Assembly: GCA_039619475.1 (NCBI GenBank)
Contig: CM077116.1
Coordinates: 175,365,863-175,429,862 of the forward strand
DNA length: 64,000 bases
Reading direction: 5' to 3'
Origin: Icerya purchasi
Lineage: Eukaryota; Arthropoda; Insecta; Hemiptera; Monophlebidae
Shown: in pieces, positions 12,594 to 24,558 of the stretch
How the letters are laid out: every line of letters starts with the position of its first letter
How positions within the stretch are numbered: the stretch's first letter is position 1
The notes under the pieces: generated by a model
The model's input: the letters and a program-made list of their open reading frames with translations, nothing else
Databases searched by the model: none
What the model was told of the DNA's origin: nothing
Position numbers and translations under genes: made by a program

Positions 12594-13075
12594 AAAGTTG
12601 ATATATAAACGGGAAAAAAATTTGAATAAAACACAAATCAGAACTGGTGAAAAGAGTAAATATTTTAACTACCGTGTCCACGAGTACTCTTTGTTTTAAG
12701 AGGAACGGTAAAGTTCATTCCTCTTCACAAAAATCTCCGAGGTTATTTTTCGGCGAAAGAATTAAAATTAACATTTTATTTTTTTATTATTGGATCTTTC
12801 GCCGATAGAGCGCTTTTGATTAGGAACCGAAAAAAAAAATTACATTCTAATATGTTTGGTAATCGACAGGAGATAAAAGAAGATATTTTTAAATTAAGAA
12901 CGATGGACTACAAATGAACAAACACATAAACGCTTAATGGAAACAAAGATCAGCATATATTTTCCGAGTGATGGAATGGATAAAACTGTTCGAAACAGAA
13001 GATACGAAGCTGACTATGATCATAACGAAGACGGGTACTGGATAACAGAGAATGGCAGTGATTGGTGATTAAAAC
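12594..13075 (+). repeat. Dispersed repeat F, copy 1, with coding remnant
   Basis: This segment matches, in inverted orientation, 18,185-18,660. Shared landmarks are aataaaacaca, actggt-aaa, caccgtgtc, gagtactctttgtttt (aagtactctttgtttt in copy 2) and gagtgatggaatggataaaa, with an end near ggataacagagaa. Frame 12,898-13,068 is open for 56 codons up to a TGA and ends in an acidic/aromatic tail (residues EADYDHNEDGYWITENGSDW). Upstream of it another frame is open (NRQEIKEDIFKLR), suggesting a frameshift in an older coding sequence. I do not recognise the protein. It may be the C-terminal end of a transposon-encoded protein. Confidence 0.55.
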
Positions 13076-15632
13076 ACGGGGAGGGGGGGGGGGGATAAAA
13101 ATTGGTATAATTAAAAAGAAAAATTTCTCTAATATATATTAAAAACAAGATTTAAAGACAAAATTTTAGACACTTTTCGGCTTTATTCGCAGTGGTTAAT
13201 TATTATTGCCATTATTATTATGATTATTCTTATTATTATTCTTATCATTATTTGTTTTTGCATATCATCGGCGTAGTAAAAGTCATAAAAACGGTATAAA
13301 GCAGAGGAAGGTATATCGCCCTACCAGTGACAAATGGTTGCGAAATGAAAAATTATTGGAATCAAAAATTAATATTCACTGCCGTGTATGCGTTATAATA
13401 CTTTGTACATACGACCAATGACAACGTGATAATAGCGAGAGAGAAATCAGGCGAAATATTCGAAATTGTGATCGGTCAAAAATAGCAGAAGGAATAAGGA
13501 AAAGGGGGTAACGATGGATAGAAAAGGGTATGAAAAGGAATATCAAAAACGGGACTAACAAAATAAACAAAATAATCCTGGCAGGTGCACTTGGCATGAA
13601 GAACTCCACTGGTCCAGCAAGAATCGAATTTGAAAATATTTTCATTGTGCCGAATTAATGTCTATTGTTGACGAGGCTCAATAAAAAATATATCTAATTC
13701 CCTTCTTTTTTTTTTGTGTGTATGTGGTGTTTAGCGTCGGGTTAGAAAAAGATTAAAGAAAAGCAATTATTACCTTCTTTCGCACTTTAAAAATACTTAT
13801 TTTCAAGCCTTAATCTCGTCAGTCAGTTTGTATGTGAGGACTTAGAATTACAATAAAAAAATAAAATCAGTCTTATTTCGATGCAAACAACTTACATGTT
13901 AGCAGATTTGTTTATCATTTCGAAAGTTAAACGTTATTTATCTTTGGTTAGGATAAACAAAATAGAATCATCATCAGGAAAGAGTTTGTTTCACAATATT
14001 CGCGGATGAAGAATTCCGCGGGAGAAAACAAGTGGACTAATGAAAATTATTTATTCCAAAAAGCTCCTTCTTAAGACTAGGAAGAAAGAAGAAAAAGAAG
14101 AAAAACCTTAGTACTGTGTCCTGTTCCGGTAAATTGGCTCGTTTGCAAAATATTTTTAGCAAGTGTTTTCAGTACTAACAAAAATACACAACGTCAGCGA
14201 AATACGGGATAATTCGCCGATTTGGCAACCTAAATAGCAGATTGATGTAGCGATTTGTCATACTCGCGATTAATCGTACTTTTTGTCGCAACAGGTGAAA
14301 AACAACTGCTTATCCACTTGAAATTACTGTTGATGCAGAACAAAAGAACTAAACGCACGAAGCGAACAAACAGCCCTGATAAAAAAAAAAGCGTAACATG
14401 CCAGCTCTGTAGTTGAAGAGATAAAGAGCTCTGAGAGAAATAACAATGATGAGCAAAGCTCGATTCCGAATACACACGCTACAAAAACCGAAAATAAAAT
14501 TACAAGAAAGAAGAACCCGACTGGCACGGAAAGTGACCAACATACAAGCAACATTTACCTACAAAAGCCGATATTATAATAATAAGATAACCTCAACAGA
14601 CAGATCGCAAATTGATAATGACCGACAAAATTGATTAAAGAGAAGAGTAATATGAGAAAAATTGATTGGGGCAGTTTTTTGTTTGACCTTGAGCGAAAAA
14701 TCTTCTTATAAGAAATGTATTAATAACCGAACTGCTTCTACAACGCAGCCGATGATGAGACAACAATTTTGTAAAGAAATAAAGCTGCAACGGATCTTTT
14801 GCATTTTTTTGACGCCGAAGGTAATAATAAATCATGTAAGAAAATCTGTAACGTTTTTGTATCACACTTATAAGACTTTTAGTTCATTTTACGAAGATTA
14901 CCTATAGTTAGTTGAAACCGACCCTTTCGTAAGGTAAATATTTAACAAACTACTTATAATTTACATAAAATAGTTTAGCTATTCGTGTTTTAAAATATCC
15001 GAAGTCGATCTAAAATATTTCAATAGTTTTAACTATTTTAGTTTAATTTTTATTAGAATTTTTTATTGTGAGTAGACCGTGAAATCGCGGAGACTCCCTC
15101 ACTGTGCGACCACAGTTGTAGGTAAACTTTTGTTCGCAACGTTGCCAAATAAGTAGAAAAATAATCAGAATAATAAGTATTTTTTAATACCTATTTATTA
15201 TATTAATTAATTAATAATTTTCAAAATGACAATATAAAATCTGGTTAAATAAAGGAATTTTAATTTAATAACATAACTGATTTTTGATTTATTATGTTGC
15301 TATCCAACTATCTTTTAAAAAGTTATAACTGTTTCAAAATTCCGCGCGTAAACTTTAAACTTGACGTGGAAAAGTCGCAGTAAATTTTACATTGCGAGGA
15401 TTCCCTCACCGAGCGACCAACGACGTTTGGGAAGAGGTGCACGACTAACGAAAGGCTAACGATTTATTCATATTTTGATACTATTATCGGCCTTTTCAAA
15501 GTCGTTTAATTTTCGATATTTCGATATTTTGATTCATACATCAAAAAGTATAGTTTTTTGTTTACGTTTTACTTTAGTGTATGTCACCATGATTATGAAG
15601 ATAAATCTCCGAAACATGTCGGTGTTAATTTA
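13076..15632. other. AT-rich noncoding stretch
   Basis: A G-run (13,080-13,095), (TTA/TTC)n around 13,200 and many short frames are present, none with a recognisable domain. Two similar short motifs about 310 bp apart (ggagactccctcactgtgcgacca near 15,088 and gaggattccctcaccgagcgacca near 15,397) suggest an old direct duplication or a pair of element pieces. Confidence 0.45.
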
Positions 15633-15634
15633 AA

Positions 15635-15666
<32 letters not shown>
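15633..15666. repeat. (TA)n microsatellite
   Basis: A TA dinucleotide run of roughly 16 units, visible directly. Confidence 0.9.
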
Positions 15667-15669
<3 letters not shown>

Positions 15670-15965
15670 AAAAATTTTTTTATGCATTCATTTAATTAGT
15701 TAATAAATAAAAAATTAATTTAATTCATTCACTTTCAAATAGCCAATAAATAATTAATTTTCAGAAAATATTAACGCGGTCAACAATGTTTCTATTACAA
15801 AAATATTACAGTAATCATAATTTTGACCGCTGGCAGTATCAATATTAACCGCGATAAAACACAGTTCTTATATTACTGTCTTTTACAGGAAATGCAGAAC
15901 GCTTGCGCCAACTTCCATTTAAATAGATATCAATTTTATTTATTTATTTATTTATTTATATATAT

Positions 15966-16312
15966 AACTTGGCCATTTTGACCTCGCAAGGGGCTATGCC
16001 CCTTGACCCCTCTTGCTTTCATTTCTGTCTCTTTCTTTTCTATACTTTGTATAAAATGATCAAAATTTACAACGTAATTCTTAACGGCACCGACACAAAA
16101 AAAAATAACAAAATCACAAAAATCCTAACCTAACATTTAACTTTCATTATATGTATAAAATTAAGACATTTTTTCGTTATATATTTCGTTACATAAAATT
16201 GTGACATTTTTAAAATAACAATCACAGATATCCTATAAAATATAACAAACGTTACATAAAATAGTGACATTTTTTCTAATGGGGGGTAGCCTAAGAATTA
16301 TGTTGTAATTAA
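15966..16312 (+). mobile_element. Hairpin repeat family, copy B (near complete)
   Basis: The element follows (TTTA)n/(TA)n and ends in ttgtaattaatatatat. It has, in order: a short leader (aacttggccattttgacctc); a perfect 8-bp-stem hairpin caaggggc-tat-gccccttg; a pyrimidine-rich block; an arm ttacaacgtaattctta; A-rich DNA; and direct internal repeats of cgttacataaaa-t-gtgacatttt. It closes with the inverted arm taagaattatgttgtaatt. No protein is encoded. Copies A, C and D share this plan. It is probably a non-autonomous mobile element that inserts in or generates (TA)n, but its class is unresolved. Confidence 0.65.
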
Positions 16313-17650
16313 TATATATGTATGCATGTATGTATGTATTCAAACCGCTTTCAAAATTATTCTAAAAATGTTATTCAATTAAAATTTATTCCAGTGGCAT
16401 TAGTATACCACAAACAACTTTTTAGTTCTTCAAAAAATCTAGGATGTAGAAGCAAAAATAAATATCAAAATATAAGGCATTTTCGATACAATCTTTACCT
16501 CCAACAATTTAAAAATTTTTCATCGTAATTTCTTGTTTATGATACATTTATTTCCAGCCGACTTTTTTCAATTATCAACAATACTCCAGTTCCTCGATAA
16601 CCGCATTAGGATCGAAAGTTGATAAAAAAATAATATTTAAAACAACCTAACCCTGATATAAAATGCACTTTTCCGGTAGATATTTTGGTGTCAAGCGTGA
16701 AGTTTATTATAATGACGCGGTATTGAGCGGGGGGGGGGTCCACTTAACTTCCGTTTAGAAACGGATTGTTGCAACAGTGTTTTTCAAATATTAAACACTA
16801 AAAAGAAGCAGAGAGAAACAACGTAAGACCCCCCCCCCCCCGGCAATGGAAAAAGAAATAATTCTTCACGGTAAAAATGTCGGAAATGCGGATTTTAACA
16901 CGTCACACAATAGGCGGGAAATCGAATTATCTACACAGAGACAGTTATTATTTAAAAATAGTGGTCATCTCATCAACATAGCGAGTAATGTTACAGACTT
17001 TGTATGCGTGTGCGTGCGTGTGCATGTGACGAATGGCAATTTGAAGGTATGTTTGATGGGAGAAATGTATTGCAGCCGAACAGACCGTGCTGTGTTATGA
17101 TCGTCGGAGGAAATTATATTCGCGCTGGCATTTTTTAAAGTCATAATAAATCGCCATTTCCAAAAAATAATGAAAAAAGCGACTGACACATAATAATATA
17201 TAACGAAAATTACCGTCGCCGAGTACGTAATTCGATACACCGGTAGTTACAGGAGGCCGCACGTTTCATATTGTTTAATATATATATAGAGCAGGAACTA
17301 GCCGGTCCGGATTTTAGGTTACACTACCACCCATCTGTATCTCGTCATACACACAATTTTTGCACTAGTCTAATAGAGACACGCTGCGACTGCCTGCGAT
17401 GGCGATTTGATTTTACAAAATTCCTTATTCTCACGTCCTCTGTTCGCATATGTGTAGAGACCGCAGGACACCCAAGTCATCAGTAAAACGACGGGAAATA
17501 AAGTAGGTTCCGCTACATATATTTCTTCTTTTTTAACTTTTTTTTGCCTTTTTTTCCCTATATTTTAGTGTATTTTAAAAGTAAAACTTTTAATTATTGA
17601 ACATAAACCGGTTTAGGATTAAAATAAAATTTAAGAACCCCATAAAAACC
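16313..17650. other. Noncoding stretch with inverted G/C runs
   Basis: The stretch holds a G10 run at 16,729-16,738 followed by tcc, and about 90 bp later a C12 run at 16,829-16,841, so the arms can pair. The frame at 16,846-17,100 includes a (GTGCGT)n-like tract and is not convincing. The remainder is AT-rich and featureless. Confidence 0.45.
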
Positions 17651-17672
17651 GAATAAGCTGAGATTAGATAAA

Positions 17673-17678
17673 TTTATT
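17673..17678 (-). promoter_or_regulatory. Polyadenylation signal AATAAA
   Basis: On the minus strand AATAAA lies 40 bp downstream of the stop codon at 17,719. This position fits the 3' end of the mRNA whose terminal exon is annotated at 17,719-17,962. Confidence 0.5.
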
Positions 17679-17718
17679 GAATGCTACACACGTATGAAAA
17701 TGATTCTATTTCACAAAT

Positions 17719-17962
17719 TTACGTTACAAAATCGCTGTGTCCGTTATTTCTGCAGCTGTAGAATGTAGTGATGACAGGTCCACTACTGTGTTCTCTTTCT
17801 AGGTTTGCTTCCAATTGCTCTAAACATGTTTTACATTCAATTACACTTTCTTCTTTCACTTTGACATCTGTACATCTCGGAATACTTCTTATCCGAACCC
17901 TTCTGTTCGTACATTGTCCAACTTCCGCTTTTTCAAATTGACTTTTCCTGGATTTCTTGTCA
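17719..17962 (-). CDS. 3'-terminal coding exon of an unrecognised Cys-containing protein
   Basis: On the minus strand a pyrimidine-rich tract with gtgtgtgttttcag forms a good splice acceptor ending at 17,963. The exon begins with one base completing a split codon, then encodes 80 residues to a TAA. An AATAAA follows 40 bp later. The product starts DKKSRKSQFEKAEVGQC and ends in GHSDFVT. It is charged, with cysteines at exon residues 17, 30, 43, 46 and 70, and a Glu-rich stretch between the last two groups. It has no transmembrane segment. I do not recognise the family; the spaced cysteines allow a small disulphide-bonded secreted domain, but that is inference. Upstream exons must lie at higher coordinates. 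The candidate at 21,611-21,669 has the matching phase. Confidence 0.5.
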
Positions 17963-18184
17963 CTGAAAACACACACAAAAGCTAACTTATCGACAACATT
18001 TATCGCTTAACTTCGTTCCTCTAAAAATTACATCTTCCATCAATACAAATTTTCCGTTCGAGAATTACTTTTTTTTTTTTTTTAAATATATTTATATCTT
18101 TTTCACTAATCTTCGGTAGTAATCCTTTTATTTGTTCACTCAGTGGAATCTATGCAGACCTCGGACTTCTACGGTACCACGATT

Positions 18185-18660
18185 TAATCTCAGTCGTTCT
18201 CTGTTATCCAGTCGTCGTCGTCGTCTTTGTTTTGATCATAGTCGGCTTTCTATCTTCTGTTTCGTACAGTTTTATCCATTCCATCACTCGAAAAATATAT
18301 GCTGATCTTTGTTTCCATTAAGCGTTTATATTTTTAATTCTTACTTCCTCTAAAAAGCGTCTTCTATCTCCTTTCGATTGCTGAACATATTAGAATATGT
18401 TTTGTTTTTTTTCCGGTTACTAATAAAAGCTCTATATCTGCGAGACTCCGCAAAAAAAAAAAAAAAAAAAAAAAAAAGGAAAAAGTTAATTTTAGTTCTT
18501 TCGTTGAAAAATTAACTCGAAGATTTTTTTAAAGAAGAGCGAACTTTACGCAAAACAAAGAGTACTTGCAGACACGGTGGTTAAAATGTTCACCACCCTT
18601 TTTACCAGTTGTAATATGTGTTTTATTCGGATTTTTTCCGTTTACATATAAACTTTACTC
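18185..18660 (-). repeat. Dispersed repeat F, copy 2 (inverted relative to copy 1)
   Basis: Read on the minus strand it follows the same order of landmarks as 12,594-13,075 at perhaps 75-80 percent similarity by eye. The coding remnant is broken by an in-frame TAG after TVRNRR, and its acidic tail is expanded by a (GAC)5 tract (plus strand gtcgtcgtcgtcgtc). A poly(A) run of 26 bases (18,452-18,477) sits inside it. It lies in the presumed intron upstream of the 17.7-kb exon. Confidence 0.55.
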
Positions 18661-19011
18661 TGTTAAGATCCTGATTCTTATCTGACCTGATTCGTTTAAA
18701 TAATTTAACACATTTTTTTCTTTTGTAATATAGCGAAAATGTTTCAAAGTTCCAGAAGAGATTGCTGAACCTAAAAACGTAATGGATGAAAATGTAAAGA
18801 AAAATACATGTACGATCGTTTAATTTCAGAGTATTATGGGCTCGGTATGAAATATCCGTATAAATATATTTTAAGATGATGAAATCTCCGATTAATTTAA
18901 ATAATGAAACGAGATTAAAGGTAGACACGCAATGGGTTTATAATGATTAGTTTCAGCTTGTGAGCTAATATATGCGGATAAGTTGTAATACACACATATA
19001 TATAAAAGTAA

Positions 19012-19262
19012 AGTGAGTCCCATATCCTTATCAGGGCGTCGAGGATTGTGAAGTTAAGGTTACCAGTGTACTAAGCCCAACGGTATTAATGGAGAGTAGG
19101 AGGTCCAGTTCTTTCTTTCGGCCACCTTTACTTTCCGAGATTTCTCTAGTACCCAATTATTTGAAGCTGGGTAAACCCGGGAGCAATTCGGATCTGGAAC
19201 GAGACCTCGAACTGGTGTCCTCGGATAAGCGCTTTAACCATTAGGCTACCACACTACCTATA
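19012..19262 (-). mobile_element. tRNA-derived SINE, copy 1
   Basis: On the minus strand the element begins at about 19,258 with a tRNA-like head. A box-A-like taGCCTAATGG lies at 19,238-19,248, and a box-B-like GTTCGAGGTC at 19,203-19,212 after a degenerate leader. The tRNA-unrelated body continues through gtttacccagcttcaaataat and gagaaatctcgg. The conserved 3' part reads ccttaacttcacaatcctcgac and atgggactcact, and the tail is (TA)n. Copies 2 and 3 share the body and 3' part. SINEs are transcribed by RNA polymerase III from these internal boxes and move with LINE enzymes. The partner LINE is not identified. Confidence 0.7.
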
Positions 19263-21610
19263 TATATATATACCGAACTGATTGTGGGTGTGCGGAGTGA
19301 AATTAGTTTTAATAAGATACTTATAATACAAGGTTTAATTTAAAATCTTACGGAAAGGACAATTTTAACTCTTGCTATGTATTAGAATTAATTCGATATA
19401 TATGTGTTGTATATATTTAGTGTTACACGTGTATAGTGCTATGTACGGAGAAGGTGGTTAGAAATAGCAATAAGGATACATTGGGTGTAAGTATTGTGGA
19501 TGTGGTTATGTAAAGTGTAACATATACGTACATATAAGGCTAATGCAACTATTATTTACCATATCAGCACAATGATGCACATATTATTCGTTAATAGTAT
19601 GGACTTATTTGAGTGGTGCAGCATCTGATAAGCAAATGATAAACAGCGCGTTGGTTACTGCTATCTGTGTGTGTATTGAAACAGATCAGCTGATGTGAGT
19701 TTTGAGATCATAGCAGCGTGTGTAAAAAAGAATCATGTGAATATGTGGTGTTATGCGAGTAGGGTGGAATGCTGTGTGGCTTGATACGCTTAACCGCGAG
19801 TGCAACCCAATTTTAAGTATAAGTTTGCAGCAATGGTTATCGAACGGAAAGATTTCAACTGTACAAAATTACAGGCGCCATCAATTGGCGAGAAAAAATC
19901 ATATTATGAAAATATTATACATAAATCCTATAATGTCCACATATTATTGATAATGGAAAATTTTTTGTTTTAATTATTATTTGATAGAGATATAATCGTT
20001 GATTTTATTTTTTTTGTTTATATGTTTATTATATTATATTTAAAAATAATTTGTTTTTCGATTTAATTTCTCGAAATATTTCAAGTCCAAAAGTATAGTT
20101 CCCTGCATATGAAAATAATAAAAAAATTGTGTGAAATTTGATAACAACGGTTAAAAATCGGCGTTGAAAAATTTTATTGTATATTGTTATTTTGCTTGAA
20201 TAAAAGTTTTGAAAAATGGAAAATTTCTTTACGTGTGCTATAGTCATTTCGCGTTCGATTGACTAACTCTGTATAAATTTATACTCAAAATCAGTGGGGT
20301 ATTTAGTAAATTTTCGTATATTAACATTTTCAGTGTTGCTCGCTTTACCTGAGAGTTTACTTCAATATCGAATTCGCCTGTATATTTACACAAGTAAAAG
20401 TGTAAGAGCTGCGTTTCGTTCAGCACTGAACATATATCGTATTGCAACGTGTTTGTTTTTTGGATTTATGTATTTGAGAAGTTCATTTTGCCGTCTTTAT
20501 TATAGGCTCTGATGTAAGACAGTGAAATAATAAGGACAATATAAGGACACTGATAAAGTGCAAGGTAAAATTTGTTGCGATAAGTCGGAATACAAGCGTG
20601 TCGATTGGGGAGTAAAAGAGGGTAATTCCATTTTTGTACTCTCTTTATAGTGGGTGAGAATATAGCGCGACAGATTGGAACCAAAAGTATAGTTTCCAAG
20701 TATTTATTATCCCGAATGTTCTTTCGAGAATTGTGCGTCTATTTTTAATTCAAATTTATTTGGATATGTACGTGCACGCTTGCAAAGCACACGTTTTGTT
20801 TTTTTGTCATTTGCGATTCAGTCATTTTTCTCGAACCAGTCGCAATTCTGTTTAGCCTTTCTCGTGCTAGGTATTGTGAATAGCGCGAATTTTTGCCATT
20901 AAAGAATTGTGTTATACGAAACGTAATTTTATCCGCCATTTTTTTAAATAGCATGGGCCATTTCAAGATTAGTAATAGCAATAATTCACTGCTTACATAG
21001 CTAATCTCATTTTAATTTTTGCTTCTAGCGGTGCTACTAATTGGATGCGTGCGAGCGGCGCTATAAAAAAAAAAGGGTTGGCTATTCCAATTAATAATTA
21101 CAATCTCGGGTGAAAGTTCTTTTCATGATGAGAAGAAATATTAATTTGAATGTGACGTACTTAATAAAAATAAACATCGCTCGCATAAATAATAAATATC
21201 AAACCATCGGAATATTAAAATATAGCAATAAAAATATGATTTAAAATAGTAATATTTAATAATCCTTTATCTACGACGGTGATTACAGCCAAATAAATAA
21301 TCTAATCATTTTCAAAGAGGACAGACAGCAGAGTTCTCTTTAAAATAATCCCCCCCCCCCCAAAAAAAGAAAAAAAAAGGGGGGTACCTTAAATTTAAAA
21401 TTAATACAATTTTTTGGAACTTACGACGACTCGTGTTCTTATTAATAAGAAATTTAAACGAGTTTCGTATGTGTATTTAAAATAAAAAATCTTATCCGAT
21501 ACTGGTATATTCGATTTTCCGCCGCACTCGTACGGAGCGAAAATATTTTCGTCGGACCGCTGGTAACCATCTGAAGTAAACCGTAATGAGGTTTCATTAT
21601 TCCTACTCAC
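19263..21610. other. AT-rich noncoding stretch
   Basis: Only short frames are present, without motifs. A C10 run at 21,350-21,361 followed by A/G runs is the main low-complexity feature. If the two exon candidates belong together, this is part of a minus-strand intron. Confidence 0.45.
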
Positions 21611-21669
21611 GTTTCAAACAGGCTTAGCCAGCTTGTCACCATCGTCGCACTCGGACAACAATTCCAGTT
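21611..21669 (-). CDS. Candidate 59-nt internal exon, phase-compatible with the 17.7-kb exon
   Basis: On the minus strand a long pyrimidine tract (about 45 bases of mostly T/C) ends in ttttcacaccag, a strong acceptor. Then come 59 nt and the donor gtgagtagg. Only one frame is open through it (NWNCCPSATMVTSWLSLFE plus two bases AC). It ends two bases into a codon, and the exon at 17,962 starts with the single missing base, giving a Thr codon. The splice signals and phase agreement are what I see; linkage is inference. The same frame stays open upstream to 21,873, so the exon could also be longer and initial. The intervening intron would be about 3.6 kb. Confidence 0.3.
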
Positions 21670-21873
21670 CTGGTGTGAAAAGATACGAAAAATAACAAAG
21701 GAAAAAAGACCGAAAAAGCAAAAAGATAAATGAGACGGAATAGTTGCAGCCAAAAGCGGAGGGTTTCTATAGGCACGGTGCGATCCTTTTTTACACCACG
21801 ACCGGCAGCAACACGCTGTACTGTTCATTGTTACAGGACAACAAGTCCCCGATTTCTGTGTCCGCGCAGACAC

Positions 21874-24512
21874 ATTCGGTTTAGGTTAAAGATTTAGAGA
21901 AAAAAAGAAAAAAGAAAACCAGCAACTAGAAAGAATCTCGTTTGTCAGAGAGAAAATTCCGCGTCCTTCCAACGCAGCTGGCAATTCGGACGTGATACCC
22001 GAGATTTAACACCTTCACAAAGGGAATCCAATTCGTCCAGCTTGAATCCTTACGTGTCTCACCACCGGAATGGGTAACCGGTGCGCATCGTAAAGCCAAC
22101 AAAACACGATTATAAAGAGAGCTGCGCAATGCAAATAAAACTATTATTAAATAGTCGCGTAGAAGATCGCCGATTGTCCAACATTTTTCCTGCATACCTC
22201 CAATGAATAACCCCCCTCCAGTAAGTACGGAATTAGACGAGGCCGACGACGACCACGACGTGGGTTATTGGCAGATTTTTATTGTACCTGTTTCTGAGAC
22301 ATTTCCGCGCGCCGAATACCGAGAAACGTATAATAATAATAATAATAATAATAATCGCAAAATACTCTTTCTGAAAGATTCGCGTTGAATAAGTGAAAGA
22401 ATTTAACCGAAACTCGTAATCTGGAGCACAATTATGTACGCTTTAAGGTAACCGGAAATCTAAAATTTATTAAAATATTGACGGGCCGTACACAAAAATA
22501 CTTAAATATAAAGGCAAAAAAATTTACCGAAATTTTGAACAGCTTAATTTTCAAGTACGTAAATGACAATTTTTGAACTTTCATGAACCAAGCACCGTCG
22601 CTTCCAGTAAATTTTCTCTGGCCACTTTTCTGAATACATGTTCCATTTTTAATTACTTCAAATATGAATGAATAGGAAAATAACGCAGATATGTTAAAAT
22701 TTATACTTCGGTACTACTATTCGGTTATAAAAAACTCGGTGTGATGGTTTTTTATATTTACAATATCGAGCGTTTGCAAAATTTTCTAAGAAAATTTACA
22801 TCAATACCACACACACGTTTATAACTGAGAGTAATATACAACACGAATTAAGTTATCTTTTTGTTATTGTCATTATTACTCGAGTGAGAAAAATCATAAA
22901 AACAGAAAGTATGATTTACACGAATAAAGTGAGAGGAAACCGAAAATTAATACGAACACATATTAAGAGCAAGTAACCTATGTGATAATTAAATGTTATG
23001 TTATTGGATATTCTGTTTTAGCTCCAGAACTTGACTATACTTTTTACTGCAAGTCCTTATTTTTGACAAGAGCAGCCGAAAATTTCTATTGAAAAGAGTT
23101 ATGCAGTCGAAAAATTAATTTCCTATTTTTGTAAATTAAAATTTCATTACGTAATTAAAAGCGAATAAAAATCAGTAGCGATAAAATGGCGCTACTTCTG
23201 CGTCTGCATTCTTACGAGTTTAGATCATCGTAAATTTCGGTATTTACATATTTTAATGGATTCGGCTTACTGGAGCCACTACCACACCTTAGGAATTCTA
23301 ATTTATTTCGTGAATTTTTAAAAAGGACTGCAGTATTCGCATAACGCCCATTTAAAAAAAAGTATATATATATACATAAATAAGTGCGTAAATTAAAAAA
23401 GTGAAATCTGGAATCTCAAAAATTAAGACCGTTAGCACGTATGCGATATGTTTAATTCTTTTTAAAATCAGATATTGACAGTACTTATTTCATCGTTTTT
23501 ATTTTCCGGTGGTCAAATTCGTTTTCTTTCGTAGAATTTAAGTAATAATATTTTAAGTTACCGATGATCATCGCTCAAATCATTTCAATATTTCTATTCT
23601 TAAATGTTACAATTCGGAACTTTTGTATTTTTCCTACATTCTGATAACGCAAAGATATCAAAGAAATAAACCCTCCTCAAGCTACCGTTAAACGAGCACT
23701 AAACTTTTTTTTTCCAATAATGTACTCGTAAACGTTTAATGTTTTTCTTTCTTCTTTTTAACACTGCCATATTTTTTTATTTTTGTTTTATTTAGTTTCC
23801 ATCTTTCTAGGTGCATAGTTTCTTAAATTAGGTCCCTAAAAATTAAATTTATATATTATTTTTGTATTTTTGTGGTACTGTACAAGCAAAAATACACTAA
23901 TTCCAAAAAAAAAAAGATCCCGTAGGTAACATAAAACGGTTTTGGAATTTTAGAAAATTTTTTTTTATACAGCCTAATTTACGCATTTTTTTAAACGTGG
24001 ACTTTTTAATTTAAAAATTTTTGCTAGTCTCATAGTTTTTCTTTCCGCATGAAAAAAAAAAAAAATTGACTCTCTAAACCTTTTTAATTTGATCAATAAA
24101 TAATAGCGGTAACAATTACAAACTTTGGCTGAGAAGCCACAAGGTACAGCGGAGTTAAAAAATAAATAAATAAAAAAAAAAAAAAAGCTCCCATGAAAAG
24201 GATCATAGACTTTTTTATTTTTCGGCCTCACCGCTTTCGATGTTTATTTTCCTAAACTTGGGCATCTGAACTTCAAAAATATTACATTTTTGTATATTTA
24301 TGATATTCTATTCTTAATAATCATCATTATTACTTTTTTACAGTGTACTAAATCTTAAGGCGTCATGAGGGTTTTTAAATTGTGATCTGTTATTTTATTG
24401 TATATTTTATTCAATTATAATGGTATTGAACTGTTTTTTGAATTGTAAGTACATATAAAAATGTATGTCCTCGGATATACAATGAACGTATGTGTATAAG
24501 AGTAGAAAAAAA

Positions 24513-24558
<46 letters not shown>

